Of a stretch of 30,630 nt of DNA, positions 18,836 to 29,178 are shown in pieces. The stretch lies in contig MU621294.1 of the NCBI GenBank assembly GCA_025399215.1, forward strand, positions 1-30,630, written 5' to 3'. The position numbers and the translations under genes were made by a program. Origin of the DNA: Globomyces pollinis-pini. Its lineage: Eukaryota; Chytridiomycota; Chytridiomycetes; Rhizophydiales; Globomycetaceae. The notes under the pieces are model-generated. The model ran no database searches and was not told where the DNA came from. It was given only the letters and a program-made list of their open reading frames with translations. Numbering within the stretch: position 1 is the first letter of the stretch; the number at the start of each line of letters is the position of its first letter.

Positions 18836-19660
18836 ATGCAATTGGAATTCTATCGAACACTTTGGGGAAACCAAGAATCATTAGACACTTATTTACCAAA
18901 ACTTGCTGAAAGAGGATACCATGGAATAGAAACTTCCCTACTCTTTCATTCAGATGAAGAAAAAGAATTGTTCCTTACATTACCAAACTTGAATTTGAAA
19001 ATCATCCTACTAATTCTAACTTTTGGGGAATCAGTTCAAGATCATATTGATTCATTGACAAATCAGTTGGCATTAACTGGACCATATAATCCAGTGAAAG
19101 TCAATGTGCATGGTGGTTGCGATAAATGGACTTTGGAAGAAACTTGCGAATATTTCAATGCTGTCATGAAGTTACAAGAAACTTACAATCATTTATCAAT
19201 AATTCATGAAACTCATCGTGGTAGAATATTATTTAATCCATGGGTTACCCAAAAGGTATTAGAAACCTATCCAAATCTCTATATAACTGCAGATTTATCT
19301 CATTGGGTGGTTGTATCAGAAAGACATTTACTCCCGGAATTTAGCAAGTCAATGGAATTGGTTTATCAACGTACCAAACATATCCATGCTAGACCATCTA
19401 CTCCACAATTCATTCAATTATCAGATATAAATGATCCATTTTTTAAAGAAGATTTAGATAACTTTAAAGTATATTGGTTTAATATTTTACAATATGCAAA
19501 TGATCATGGAGTAAAATTAATGACAATTGATCCAGAATTTGGTCCAAGTCCTTATTCATTAGTTAAATCAAATTCAAGTGGTGAAATGATTAGAAACCTT
19601 GAAGATTGTGCAGATGATATTGTCAAACTATTTGATGAAATGTTGAAGAATTTAAAATAA
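18836..19660 (+). CDS. Sugar phosphate isomerase/epimerase-like TIM-barrel protein
   Basis: A single-exon protein of 274 residues, typical in size for the xylose isomerase-like TIM-barrel (AP endonuclease family 2) superfamily. It starts MQLEFYRTLWG. Candidate metal-binding residues follow the family order at strand ends: VNVHGG (His), SIIHETHRGR (Glu), ITADLSHW (Asp/His), HIHARPS (His) and TIDPEFGPSPY (Glu). These point to a metal-dependent isomerase or epimerase acting on a small sugar or polyol; the substrate cannot be read from sequence. No signal peptide, so probably cytosolic. No introns, unlike nearly all neighbours of this size. An endonuclease role is less likely because of the length and the FYRTLWG start. 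Confidence 0.85.
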   Translation: MQLEFYRTLWGNQESLDTYLPKLAERGYHGIETSLLFHSDEEKELFLTLPNLNLKIILLILTFGESVQDHIDSLTNQLALTGPYNPVKVNVHGGCDKWTLEETCEYFNAVMKLQETYNHLSIIHETHRGRILFNPWVTQKVLETYPNLYITADLSHWVVVSERHLLPEFSKSMELVYQRTKHIHARPSTPQFIQLSDINDPFFKEDLDNFKVYWFNILQYANDHGVKLMTIDPEFGPSPYSLVKSNSSGEMIRNLEDCADDIVKLFDEMLKNLK

Positions 19661-19767
19661 AGTTGGAATTGAATCAATAGAAATGTATCGCGATTGAATA
19701 TATTGTAACTTGCATCAATCAAAATGGGATTATATTAAACTATTGATATGGATTAATTAACACTATC

Positions 19768-20325
19768 CTAATCTGCTACCCTCACTAAATCCCCTTTTCC
19801 TCCCACCACCATATAAACATAAACACCTGGATCGACAGGTTTTGTAAATTTAGCAGGCATCCTGACTGATACAGCATTCGGATGTTTTAGATTCGCTACC
19901 GGAGCTTTCTCCTAATTATTAGAAATATTCAAAAGTACAGATCTATTTTTAAATCTAAACCACATCCAAAACAGTCCAACAATTATGAGTAACGATGCAA
20001 GAATAATCAATGCAATATACATTCCTAAAGTCACCCCATTATCATTGTTGAATAAAGAAGCAATAGGTGTACTTTGACTTGTAACTGTTGGGGAATTTAA
20101 ATTTGTAACTGTGTTTGGTATAGAATCCCAATTGGTTGGTACCAAGTTAAAAGTAGGTTCCATAATAATTACATTGGTAGGTTGTGAAAGAACATCAGTG
20201 ATGATTGTTGATGATAATTCATTAATGGTAGTCAAATCTGTGATAAGTGGATCTTGGGGAAATACTTGCCCAAATACCAATCCAAGTATAATCCACATAT
20301 GTACTACATAAAATTGAACACACAT
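19768..20325 (-). CDS. Dispersed member of the signal peptide/ectodomain/helix family (11th member)
   Basis: Exons 20325-19939 and 19911-19768 (27-nt phase-0 intron, 19938-19912) give 176 residues. A signal peptide ends LVFGQ at about residue 20. The ectodomain of about 75 residues is Thr/Asn/Ile/Pro-rich, and the helix at about 98-120 is followed by WMWFRFKNRS at the donor, so the intron again sits just inside the membrane. Exon 2 encodes only 47 residues (VRMPAKFTKPVDPGVYVYM and GGKGDLVRVAD) and looks like a compact domain rather than a disordered tail. It lies about 7 kb from the array, between the TIM-barrel gene and MSH6, in the same orientation as the array. Function unknown. Confidence 0.72.
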
Positions 20326-20527
20326 TTTTGTGGTTGTTGAATTTGTTCAAGTTGAAACTGGGTTGTTCCCATTGACATTTAACGTGACCTGATCTAATAA
20401 ATGTCTGTGATTTTAACTGTAATGATAATATTAGATTAACACATCATACTATAGGTTGCAGATGTTAGTATCAACATGTTTTATTAAAATGAATACCAAT
20501 TATAAATGCACATTATAGATGATAACA

Positions 20528-23500
20528 TTATGAGACAGGTTGTAAACTTTTCCAAATCCGTTTTACCGATTTGGGTGGTTCCTTTGCAGTAAGAAGTTCA
20601 AATGAAGTCAGATTAGCTAAACTGACTTGATTTTCAGATATATCCAAGTCTCGCTTTTCCGTTTGCATTTGTTCAAATTCATTGGACGCTTTCTTTGCAC
20701 TATCAATAATCTAGATTCATTAATAAAAGTCTTAAAAAACCTCTTTTGGGATTTGGGCCAACGCTGCTACATTCATCCCGTATGAACTTGGACATTTACC
20801 AGGAGTCAATTTATACAAGAACAATACTTGCTGGCTGACATATTTAAATAAAGAGAATACATACCTATCTTCATCCACACAAAAGCTCATATATTTCAGT
20901 TGAACGAGCGGGTTATTCTCGAAATCATTCGTTAAAGATCCATAATGTGTTGAAAATAACCCTAAACATCCTATATGTGTAACTAAATGGTAAAGCACAG
21001 AATAGGCTATCGCATAGCCATCAAAAGTTGAAGTACCACGACCTAGCTCATCCAATATTACCAAAGATCTTGGAGTTGCTTCTTGTAAAATTTTGGATGT
21101 TTCAGACAGTTCCACCATAAACGTAGATTGGCCTGCCATAATATTATCATTTGCTCCAATCCTGGTAAAAATTCGATCAAAAGGAGTCAATCTACAATGC
21201 TGGGCGGGTATAAAACATCCCAATTGTGCCATAATCACCGCAATACATGACTAGTTTTAGAAAGAATAATATTTACTTGTCTCAAGAGCGTACTTTTACC
21301 ACCCATGTTTGGACCAGTTAGCAACACCATATTTCCATTCTCTTTGCCCAGTTGCAAATCATTTGGGATAAAATCAGATCCCAAACTATCATTTAGAAAA
21401 CTGATGTTATACCTTTCCATCATACATGGATGCTTTAGTTCTACCAAATCCAAAACAGACTCATCAGTCCCTTGGATAAACTCTGGGCGGCAGATAGGCT
21501 CGGACATGTTCTGACGACACCTAGTCATTCCCAAGTAACAATCCAGCTCTGCAATATTTTGAATGACCGCCATCCTACCGTTAACTCATACATATATACC
21601 ATTCCGTAAAAGATTCGTCAAATCGTTCGTAATAACGAGACTTGATGGTTCTCATAGTCGACTCACAATGCTCTCTCGCTTCAAGCAATTCGTTGACTAG
21701 ATCGCGTAATGTACTATTGTAGTAGCGGTGGACAGCCTAATCATGTTCAGCAAGAATCAATTAACTTGTGTTTTACTCATCACAGTCCAATCACGAGGTA
21801 CTTTGGCTTTTGCTGGGACCTCCAATTGGTAAATCTCCTTTCCAATATCACGAAATACGATCTTTGATCTAAAAAGTAAGTCATAGTGTAACTTACGAGC
21901 ATTTCTTCTCACATTCTCTGAGATGTTTTTCGAGTCTGTCCTCTACATCATCAATCACTCGTCTGTTTTCATCATATGCTTCATCGAAACCTTCATTCAC
22001 TTGTATTTTCCCTTCAAAATAAGTTTAGTCTCATCAAACCTGTGTCAATTGCTTCTTGGTGATCAAAAGCTTCCTCAAAGAATTGTAAAGCTTCTGTTAA
22101 TGATGTAGGAAATCCGAAATTGCATATTCTAATGAGATTCTTTGACTTGAAATCTCCCGAATAATTTGTCAGTGTCTCTAACAGTGTCTAAAGATTAGAA
22201 AAATGCATGTCTTAAAATACTTTAATGTTGGCGAATGCTTCTAGGGCAGCTACAAAGTCTTTGACCAAACAGTTTCCAGAATGAATTCTTGCAATAACTC
22301 TTTCCAAATCTGGCAATTTCCGAAACTTTGAAATAAGGTCATCTATACAATTTAACCATAGCAGCTTACCCACAACCCCAGGAGTATCATAAAAATCCTC
22401 AACAGCATCTAATCGAGCATCAATTGCTTGAACGTTGCGTAGGGGATGGCAAACCCACCTAGAGTGTAAAGAGAGGGTGGAATATATTACCTTTTGAACA
22501 ATCTCTTACCAAAAGGGGTTACACAATGGTTGATCAATTTGAATAGACTGCCTCGATCAGTGCCATCATGTGTGTTCTGAAAAATTTCCAAGTTTAACAA
22601 CGTTTGACCGTCGAGTATAAGACTTGAAGAGGCCTGAACAGTATCATACAGCTGAATATTTTTAGCAGAGAGTAGATCTTTGTCTAATTTTAACTATTGA
22701 CAACATTAAGTGATGTAGATTACAGATCGAAGATAAGACAGTAAGCCGCCAAATGCAGAAAGGGCTACGGGTTGACGTGAAATACTCTGTAAGGCATCGG
22801 GCCAGGTTTCAACAGATTCGGGTGTGTCGGATTTAAAGTAATTGTAAACTTTCAACTCTTCCATTGTCGTTTCATCTGTCCAGAATTCTGTAGTTGGAGT
22901 TAGATAATTGTATTGGGGATCCATTAAATTATTTCTTAGAATCTTTGCACTCATTTTGGATAAGTTTCCCTTTAATTAAATTAGAACTATCGTTGTACCT
23001 TTTCCAAAATGATTTCCTTTGGTTTTATTTGAGTAATGATAGTTTCCAAATGAGTTCTATTCTCATCATCAGTGAAAAAAGAAAGGTTGAATTCTGCTGT
23101 GGCAGTGTCCACGAAACAGACACCAAATGTGGGAGAGGCAGAATTAGATTGCTCTTCCTAAATATGTTAATATCAATCAAATTACCTTGATAGACATACA
23201 GTAAGTACTCATATCTGAGGTCAAAAATCCTTCATCAACCAAAGTTCCACTAGTTAATATTGAAGTTAACCTAAAATATGAGATGCAAAATTGTTCAACT
23301 CTCTTTTGATAACTTTATCTTCCTTTTATAATGTTTAATAGTTTCTGTTCATACCTTTTTGGAAGATGCTTTGTCTCGAATAGCCTTTCCAATTGCATTT
23401 TCCATTTGCTCCACCTTTGCCACCTTATATCCTTTCGCGATGAACTGAGATGCCCAATGATGAAAACTACACTTGAGCGATACAAACTAGATACCTGCTC

Positions 23501-24339
23501 TCTGGTACTCCAACCATACGCATGTTTACGCGATCAGTCAACTTCAAGTCAAAATGTTGATGACCAATATCAGCATCATTTTCATATAACTCGAAAAACT
23601 TTCCTTTTTTGAAGAAAACAACAGTATCCCAATGTTTTGACTAGAAAATCGGTCAGTTATGGTAGGCCAAACCTTTATTTCCCAAAACTGCTTTTCAAAC
23701 GGGGTAAAAGATTGCCATGCGCTTTTGGGGACATATAAAGTTCTCGGATCGTACAATACATCATCAGGAGTTCTTCCTTGTTCATCTTTGATATTTAACA
23801 GCCAAGCATAACGCATCTCATTCTTTTCTTTGAATTGCTGAGTTCTCGACTATGGCAGATTATTAGAATTATATATTTATACCATTGAGCCGGGAGTTGA
23901 CTTTGATGGGGTGAATGATTTGGATGGAGTGGTAAACGAGTTTAGAGATATTGCTGATTTAGGTGTATTAAGTCGAAAGTTCTAGACAGTAAGATACGAA
24001 CAACCAATACTTGGAGAATCTTTTGAGGAGTTTGAGGGATGATGTTTTCCAAATCTTGGTCCATCAATAAATCCTCTTCGTCATCGCTCACTACAATATT
24101 TGATTTCCTCATTCGTTTCGGCTAATGTTTAGCTAATAATCAGATACAGGATGGACAATTTCAAGATCTTCATCCAAGCGACTAGTTGCAGGTATAGGAC
24201 TACTGGGCAGATTGGAAGATTGAAATGGACTGCTTGGTACAGCTGATGATCGAATTGGACTTGAAGCTGGTTTAGCAAATGGACTACTAGAGAAGAATGA
24301 AGTCAACGTAGTTTGTCTCTTGTTTGATGGAGTTTTCAT
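20528..24339 (-). CDS. MSH6: DNA mismatch recognition ATPase MSH6
   Basis: Partner of MSH2 in MutS-alpha, which recognises base mismatches. I place 21 exons separated by 20 introns of 25-33 nt, giving 1075 residues; exon starts (minus) include 24339, 24121, 23981, 23849, 23640, 23466, 23322, 23270, 23157, 22969, 22693, 22458, 22342, 22187, 22011, 21868, 21736, 21574, 21250, 20834 and 20710. The N-terminus carries a PCNA-binding box QTTLTSFF (residues 9-16), then a Ser/Pro-rich linker and [13 protein letters not shown]. The mismatch-reading Phe-x-Glu is in KKGKFFELY (F208, E210). Walker A is GPNMGGKST (about 843-851) and Walker [13 protein letters not shown] (D922, E923). The PCNA box and the Phe-x-Glu identify MSH6 rather than MSH3. 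One exon is only 23 nt. Confidence 0.96.
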
Positions 24340-24481
24340 GTTATGGGTCAAAGTCAGTATTTGTCCGAATTCTATTGACCCTTTGGCATCACAATCCTTT
24401 CATTATTCTGTTCATCGAATCTCTTGAAATCCATTTATTGAGTTCACGTTCAAGCGACGCTTTGAAAATCTTTCCCAGCAA
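24340..24481. promoter_or_regulatory. Bidirectional promoter region, MSH6 / RAP1-like
   Basis: This 142-nt region lies between divergent start codons (24339 minus, 24482 plus). It includes ACGTTCAAGCGACGC (24456-24470), which holds CG-containing hexamers unusual for this AT-rich sequence. ACGCGT-like cell-cycle boxes are known upstream of fungal replication genes, but no exact copy is present, so no element is assigned. Confidence 0.45.
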
Positions 24482-25901
24482 ATGACTGACAAGGCAATAT
24501 CAAGTTTGTTTATGGATGACACTGGACTTTCTCTCAACTTTAACATCTCACAGTGCAAGGACAAGTCATCTTTGAAGAAGTTGATTCTGGTATGTTTGTA
24601 GTCATATTCAATGATCAGTTACATGGTGGTCAAGTTTCCAGACAAAAACCAGTCTATTTGACGTAAGCTCTCTTCTGATTTTGACCTCTTAGTTTGGTTA
24701 ATCCAAATGAATCCATTACGGAAAAAGAAAAGGGGTCTGTTTATTCAAATTATATAGATGCGTGTGTTCGTAAACGGAAACTATTAAAAACAACAAAGTA
24801 TATCGCAAAAACAAGTCCAAAAAATATGTATTAGAGTCAATCTAATTGTAGCGTTTCACCAAAAAAAGAGCCAGAAGTAAGTTCAAGTAATGCTCAATCT
24901 GAACCCAATCAAACTAACTCACCAAGAAAATCAAAACGACTGGCAAGTGCAACTCCAGCAGATCAGTTACCCAAACCCAAAAAATTAAAGATTAAATCTG
25001 ACAAGTATCTAACCCTCTTTTAATGTTTTAGGCAACGTACGAAAAAAGTCGCTGTAAAGTATGATTAATTTGAAATTAATGCTAGACCTGCCACTAAACC
25101 AGATTCTCATATTGATAAATCTGCTGCAGTGAACGCTAAGAAAAAAAACGTTGAAGATCCTGGCATTCAAAAATCCCCGAAATTATCAACTCCAAAGCAG
25201 ACCCAGATGAATATTGTAAAAAGTGCTAAAAGCAAATCTTCAAAGGTTTCGGAAAAGATCCCGTCAAATGAAATGGATGAGTATTTTATTCATGTTTAAC
25301 TCTTTTCAAGTGACCTAGATTTACCAGAGACACCAATTGCAAACAACCATGAAGATCAAGAATTTTTCAAAGAATTAAGGTAAATATTCTTTATTTATGT
25401 TATAGGGATCACCAATTGGTTGCATTAAAAAAGCAATCTACACCAATCAAACGTAGTGAGAACTCAACATCCAAGCAACATTCCACCTCTAAAGGGAAAG
25501 TTACCATCAATAATTCCCCAAAACGCGTCCAAGATTATGACCCAAAAGAAATCTTCCAAGAATATGATCCGTCAGTGTTAGTGCACTTGACTCCAGAGGA
25601 GCAACGACAAAAAGGTCAATACTACAAAGAAATGACCAATCTCCGTTTAAACTATCCAAATTTTTCACAAGATGAAGTGTGTATTGCACTTTACCGAGCT
25701 ACAGGATACTTTAATATTGCAAAAAAGTTATTGGATTGTAACCTGATTTTTGAATTGCTTGATGACAACACCAAACAATACGTTTTTGAACCTATCCATG
25801 ACAAATTGTTACAAAGTGGAAGTTTTGGATTACTATTACAAAGCAAAGAGGCAATTGCCAAAAGAATGGAATTCTTTGATTTAACTTTTACATCGATTTA
25901 A
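24482..25901 (+). CDS. RAP1: RAP1-like telomere protein (BRCT + RCT)
   Basis: Eight exons: 24482-24589, 24619-24662, 24693-24827, 24852-25004, 25032-25058, 25086-25280, 25311-25379 and 25406-25901; introns are 29, 30, 24, 27, 27, 30 and 26 nt. Total 408 residues. Residues about 8-95 form a RAP1-type BRCT domain: SLFMDDTGLSLNFNI, LILLHGGQVS, then VYSNYIDACVRKRKLL. A long Lys/Ser/Pro-rich linker with PRKSKRLAS follows. The C-terminal 120 residues look like the RCT domain, with FSQDEVCIALYRATGYFNIAKKLLD and SKEAIAKRMEFFDL. RAP1 binds shelterin-type partners through RCT. The Myb domain normally found between BRCT and RCT is not evident. The assignment is by motif similarity and order only. Confidence 0.8.
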
Positions 25902-26008
25902 AATTGAAAAGTTACAGGCCAGGTGGTTTAATAAACATTAACTCAGTAAATACAAAGAACCCAAATCAATTTAAAAATTATTACTTGAACTGTATTAAAC
26001 ATAATTCT

Positions 26009-26713
26009 TTAAAATCTCTCTTTCAATCTTGAACTAATGGTACGTAACTTGGAATATACTTTTCCAGGGCTGGATCCCAAAATTAAATGTACCACAGCAT
26101 CTCTAGCAATTTTGATATTTTGAAAAGAACCTAAAATATGGATTTTTGTATCAGCAACAACGATACGAGTGCGAGAAGTATTTTCAATTGTGAATTTTGT
26201 TTTTCCATCCTTTCCAACAATTCGTCCAATGGCACGAGATAAATTATCACCATGAAGAGTTTTAACATCTTTAATTTCAAAAGTATCCACATACAAATCA
26301 TCGAGTCGTAAAAGTGACACAGCATCACCAATTTCAAATCCAAGACAATAGGCTTTAATGAAATCTGCAGCTTTTTGAACAGCCCCAATATCTTCAGTTT
26401 CTTTTGAACAACGGACATCAATTGCCTTCTTTTTCAAATTCATTCGCACCTGTAGCTTAAGGTGTTCTACAAGTGGGGTATACACTTGAAGCCAGTCTTT
26501 TCTGAGGGGGGTCATGCGATGAGGAGGAATAGGAATACGACGAGAGCTATTTTTCTTTGACTACAATAAGTAAATGTTTAATTGACTCACATTCAATTCA
26601 CTTGGTTTCAAAGCAGGAAAGCTTGGTTTTTCTATGATTTCCATTTCAGTATCCTCTTCGATTAACACATCCAATTCCTCAGTGCTAATAACCGTTGTCT
26701 CTTGTTCAGTCAT
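26009..26713 (-). CDS. PNO1: Ribosome assembly KH-domain protein PNO1/DIM2
   Basis: Small-subunit biogenesis factor that binds pre-18S rRNA near its 3' end and partners NOB1; nucleolar and cytoplasmic. Exons 26713-26591 and 26560-26009 (30-nt intron) give 224 residues. The acidic N-terminus (41 residues) ends at the intron; then RRIPIPPHRMTPLRKDW, the conserved GFEIGDAVSLLRLDDLYVD, a KH motif with GRIVGKDGKTKFTIENTS, and the ending VYSKLRTISSRLKERF, all typical of PNO1. ATG 26713 is the start; the frame continues upstream only into a low-complexity T-rich tract. The gene is convergent with the RAP1-like gene, with 107 nt between stops. Confidence 0.96.
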
Positions 26714-27206
26714 GTAATAAAAAAAAAAGAAAAACGAAAAAAAAAAGAAATACAAAACAAAACAAAATATGAAACTGTCCATCACTTGAATGAATGTATT
26801 GCCAAACTTGAACAATAAGAACGCCTGATGATTGAAGATGCTGATGGATGAGTCCTTTAAGATATATTTGAAGCAAAGTTAGTGAAAAACCTTGTCCTGT
26901 TTATATTAGCCATACATATCAAATAATCATAATCATCACAGTTCCAACTATGTACAGTCTGAATCTTAATAGTTGAATCGTTCACTTTCGCGTGAAGTTA
27001 GAATTTATATCATAGTGCAAATCTATTATTATATTCTATTAAAGTATCCCTCATGAAGGATGTCAACGCCAAATCTATGTCAAACATTACCGATCCTACC
27101 ATCGAAACATCATTAGGGATCAAAAATCAAAACGTGAAGAATTCCGAAAACCGATTGTACTCAACGGTAATCTTACTGTACTTAAACATACCAGGGATCA
27201 AGAAAA
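26714..27206. other. Upstream flank of PNO1, no gene seen
   Basis: This stretch begins with an A-rich tract (about 26716-26767) and continues as AT-rich sequence without a credible ORF. The first part should contain the PNO1 promoter. The distal part borders the decayed F-box-like gene and may contain more of its eroded 3' end. Confidence 0.35.
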
Positions 27207-28240
27207 TTAAATATGCATCAAGTGTAACATAAATTTGAAGTTGAACAAATGATACAAATGAACGAGTGCGTTTGTAAATATTTGAATCCAGTTCGATTTG
27301 AATTTTTTTACACACCCAATGAATTCTGAAGGAATGTCAAGCATATCAGCAACAACGGAATGATATCATTATGCAGTCCCAACAACTGATACATCAAAGG
27401 AAGTATACCAAAGCAGTGATTTTGATACCATATGAATTTCATTCTCTACACAACAAATTGGACGAATTTATACTCTCCCATTACTGTGATAATAGATTTC
27501 CAATTCATACCAGGAAAGATTTCTGAGTTCAGCAACGTTGAAAAACACAAACCTGAAAGATTCAAGTTTGGAACATAAATCTTTTCGGTCTATTTATGTA
27601 TGGTTCGGCAGATTGTATCGAAAGCTGGATTATCTTCTATCATGCAGTCGATAAATTTATATTCATGTCGATACCATCACCATCACTGCCTCAATTCTCA
27701 ATAAGATGTTCAAGACCATCAATGATGTGTTCAAAGTCTCTCATACGACAATCATGGCAAGATACGAATAGCATGATCAAATTTAAACTAAAGATTCCTA
27801 CTTTGTAGCTTTCACAAGTATTTTTCATCAAATCTGGAAAATATAGAGTCGAACTTCTATGAATAATGCTTCAAATAATGGTCACTTATTTCCTGTTTAC
27901 ATTAAGATACAGCTGATTTCAATAACTTCCGTCAGCCCTGTTATCTTTTCTCACTTACCTACCTTTTTTGAAAACAACAAACTGTAACATGGTTAGAAGC
28001 CGAGTTGGCTCCACTAAATGAGCAGTGATCAAGTTTCCCTCGAATTCAAATGTTCAAGCTTATGTCAAAGTTGGAGATTGTAACATACTATCTCAAATAG
28101 AAACCATTCAAAACATATTTAGACCTTCGAGACGCGTTTTATTTCCACGACCAATGTGCTTGAACTTGTTTGCAAAAGCGAATGTCTTGATTAGGTACGG
28201 TCTCAAATATTGAAAAGACTTGATTCATTCCCTCAGGCAT
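27207..28240 (-). pseudogene. Decayed F-box-like gene
   Basis: The minus strand carries a series of protein-like blocks in order but in shifting frames. The first (28240-28142) starts MPEGMNQVFSIFETVPNQD and continues to IRFCKQVQAHW, fitting the F-box pattern P-E...IF...P..D...C..V...W. Further blocks read FEGNLITAHLVEPTRLL (from 28044), a 54-codon block with VSCHDCRMRDFEHIIDGLEH (27855-27691), NLNLSGLCFSTLLN (27583-27446) and DMLDIPSEFIGCVKKF (27347-27207). In-frame stops separate them (for example 28139-28141, 27691-27693 and 27446-27448) and at least one frameshift. Some gaps could be short introns, so a functional gene is not fully excluded. Large F-box/LRR-type families that decay often are common in fungi. 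Confidence 0.42.
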
Positions 28241-28454
28241 TCCCTACAGTTTGGGTATCAGGAATCTGACAAAAGAGGCAACTTTTTTTTTTGACAAATC
28301 GGTAATTATTATTCAACTTGTTGTCATACCGCCTCAGGATGACTCATCATTGATGATATTTCTGTCATTTTGGACCTGTCTGACTCAACAATTTGTTTGA
28401 TATTCATAGCCATCAAACATTTCGTTTCCTTCGCCCGGACTTTAAATTATATAA
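28241..28454. other. Spacer upstream of the small coiled-coil gene
   Basis: No ORF of note. TTATATAA (28447-28454) lies directly before ATG 28455, so it is either a TATA-like element for a downstream initiation site or simply AT-rich leader. Confidence 0.3.
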
Positions 28455-28853
28455 ATGAAACCAAGGACTTCGATGCATAATAGCACTGCTCCAAATATGA
28501 ACTCTAGTACTACCCGAAATAGGAACTCCATTACTACCCCATCCACTCCTCATCTGGTGACAACCCATTCCGAATGGACTTGGTCTACTAAGATACCTCA
28601 AGATACCCAAAGCATGGACATTGATTCCCCAGATACTTGTTATGACTCTGATGACTTTGATTTTTTGTCGGATGATGAAATTGACCAAATTCTGAATACC
28701 TACCAAGCGAAAATTAACAGACAAGTGATTGATAAAGATATCATTGAAAACCAAGTATCGGTATTGGAGCTGGAAAGAAGTTTGGCAAGGCAAAGGGAGT
28801 ATAAACTGTTACAAGAACTCAAGAAAATAGAACAGTTTCTCTCTCTGTCTTAG
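28455..28853 (+). CDS. Small protein with acidic centre and C-terminal coiled coil, left copy of inverted pair
   Basis: A 132-residue ORF. The first half is low-complexity Thr/Ser/Asn/Pro (MNSSTTRNRNSITTPSTP), the centre is acidic (DTCYDSDDFDFLSDDEIDQ), and the C-terminal 50 residues form a Leu/Glu/Lys-rich helix (VSVLELERSLARQREYKLL). It is conserved, at least from residue 56 on, in the inverted copy at the window's right end; of the 60 residues shared from SDDE onward only two differ (S/G and I/L), so it was probably coding when duplicated. The same frame is open again after the stop (to 29087), so a longer spliced product is possible. No known family recognised; it might be an orphan or a fragment of a mobile element. 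Confidence 0.5.
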   Translation: MKPRTSMHNSTAPNMNSSTTRNRNSITTPSTPHLVTTHSEWTWSTKIPQDTQSMDIDSPDTCYDSDDFDFLSDDEIDQILNTYQAKINRQVIDKDIIENQVSVLELERSLARQREYKLLQELKKIEQFLSLS

Positions 28854-29178
28854 ATTGTCCAAGTTTCTTTCAATATACTTCTTCATTTGTCTTCTTCAAA
28901 TCAGATGGTAGTTTTCGACTTTATCCTCCTTCAGCAGCTGTCCCTATCGCTTTCCGTGGATATAGCGAGTCAACTCCCGCTATGTAAAAAGCGACCACAG
29001 CCGACTTTGAGAGCTATTTACAGAAATGCATATTGTTGTTTAAATCAATGGGAGTCAGACAAGATCATTCAATTCTATAGAGAGTGAAAATTTGTACAGG
29101 AACAACTAGGATTCCGAAGTAATTATAAGTAACTGAATTGAGCACCATTTGTCCAATCTGAATTCTAGAAATTTTTCT
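28620..29178 (+). repeat. Left arm of a long inverted repeat
   Basis: About 560 nt here match the reverse complement of 30063-30630 with only scattered substitutions and small indels. The arm covers the C-terminal two thirds of the small coiled-coil ORF plus about 325 nt downstream. Similarity fades beyond the stretch AGAAATTTTTC (29167-29177), with a weak match (CATG(T/C)AAGTCCA) a little further on. Confidence 0.88.

Noticed and set aside
28413..28793. 126-codon minus-strand ORF opposite the small coiled-coil gene
   Set aside because: The plus-strand frame shows acidic/coiled-coil features and conservation in the inverted copy; the minus frame does not.
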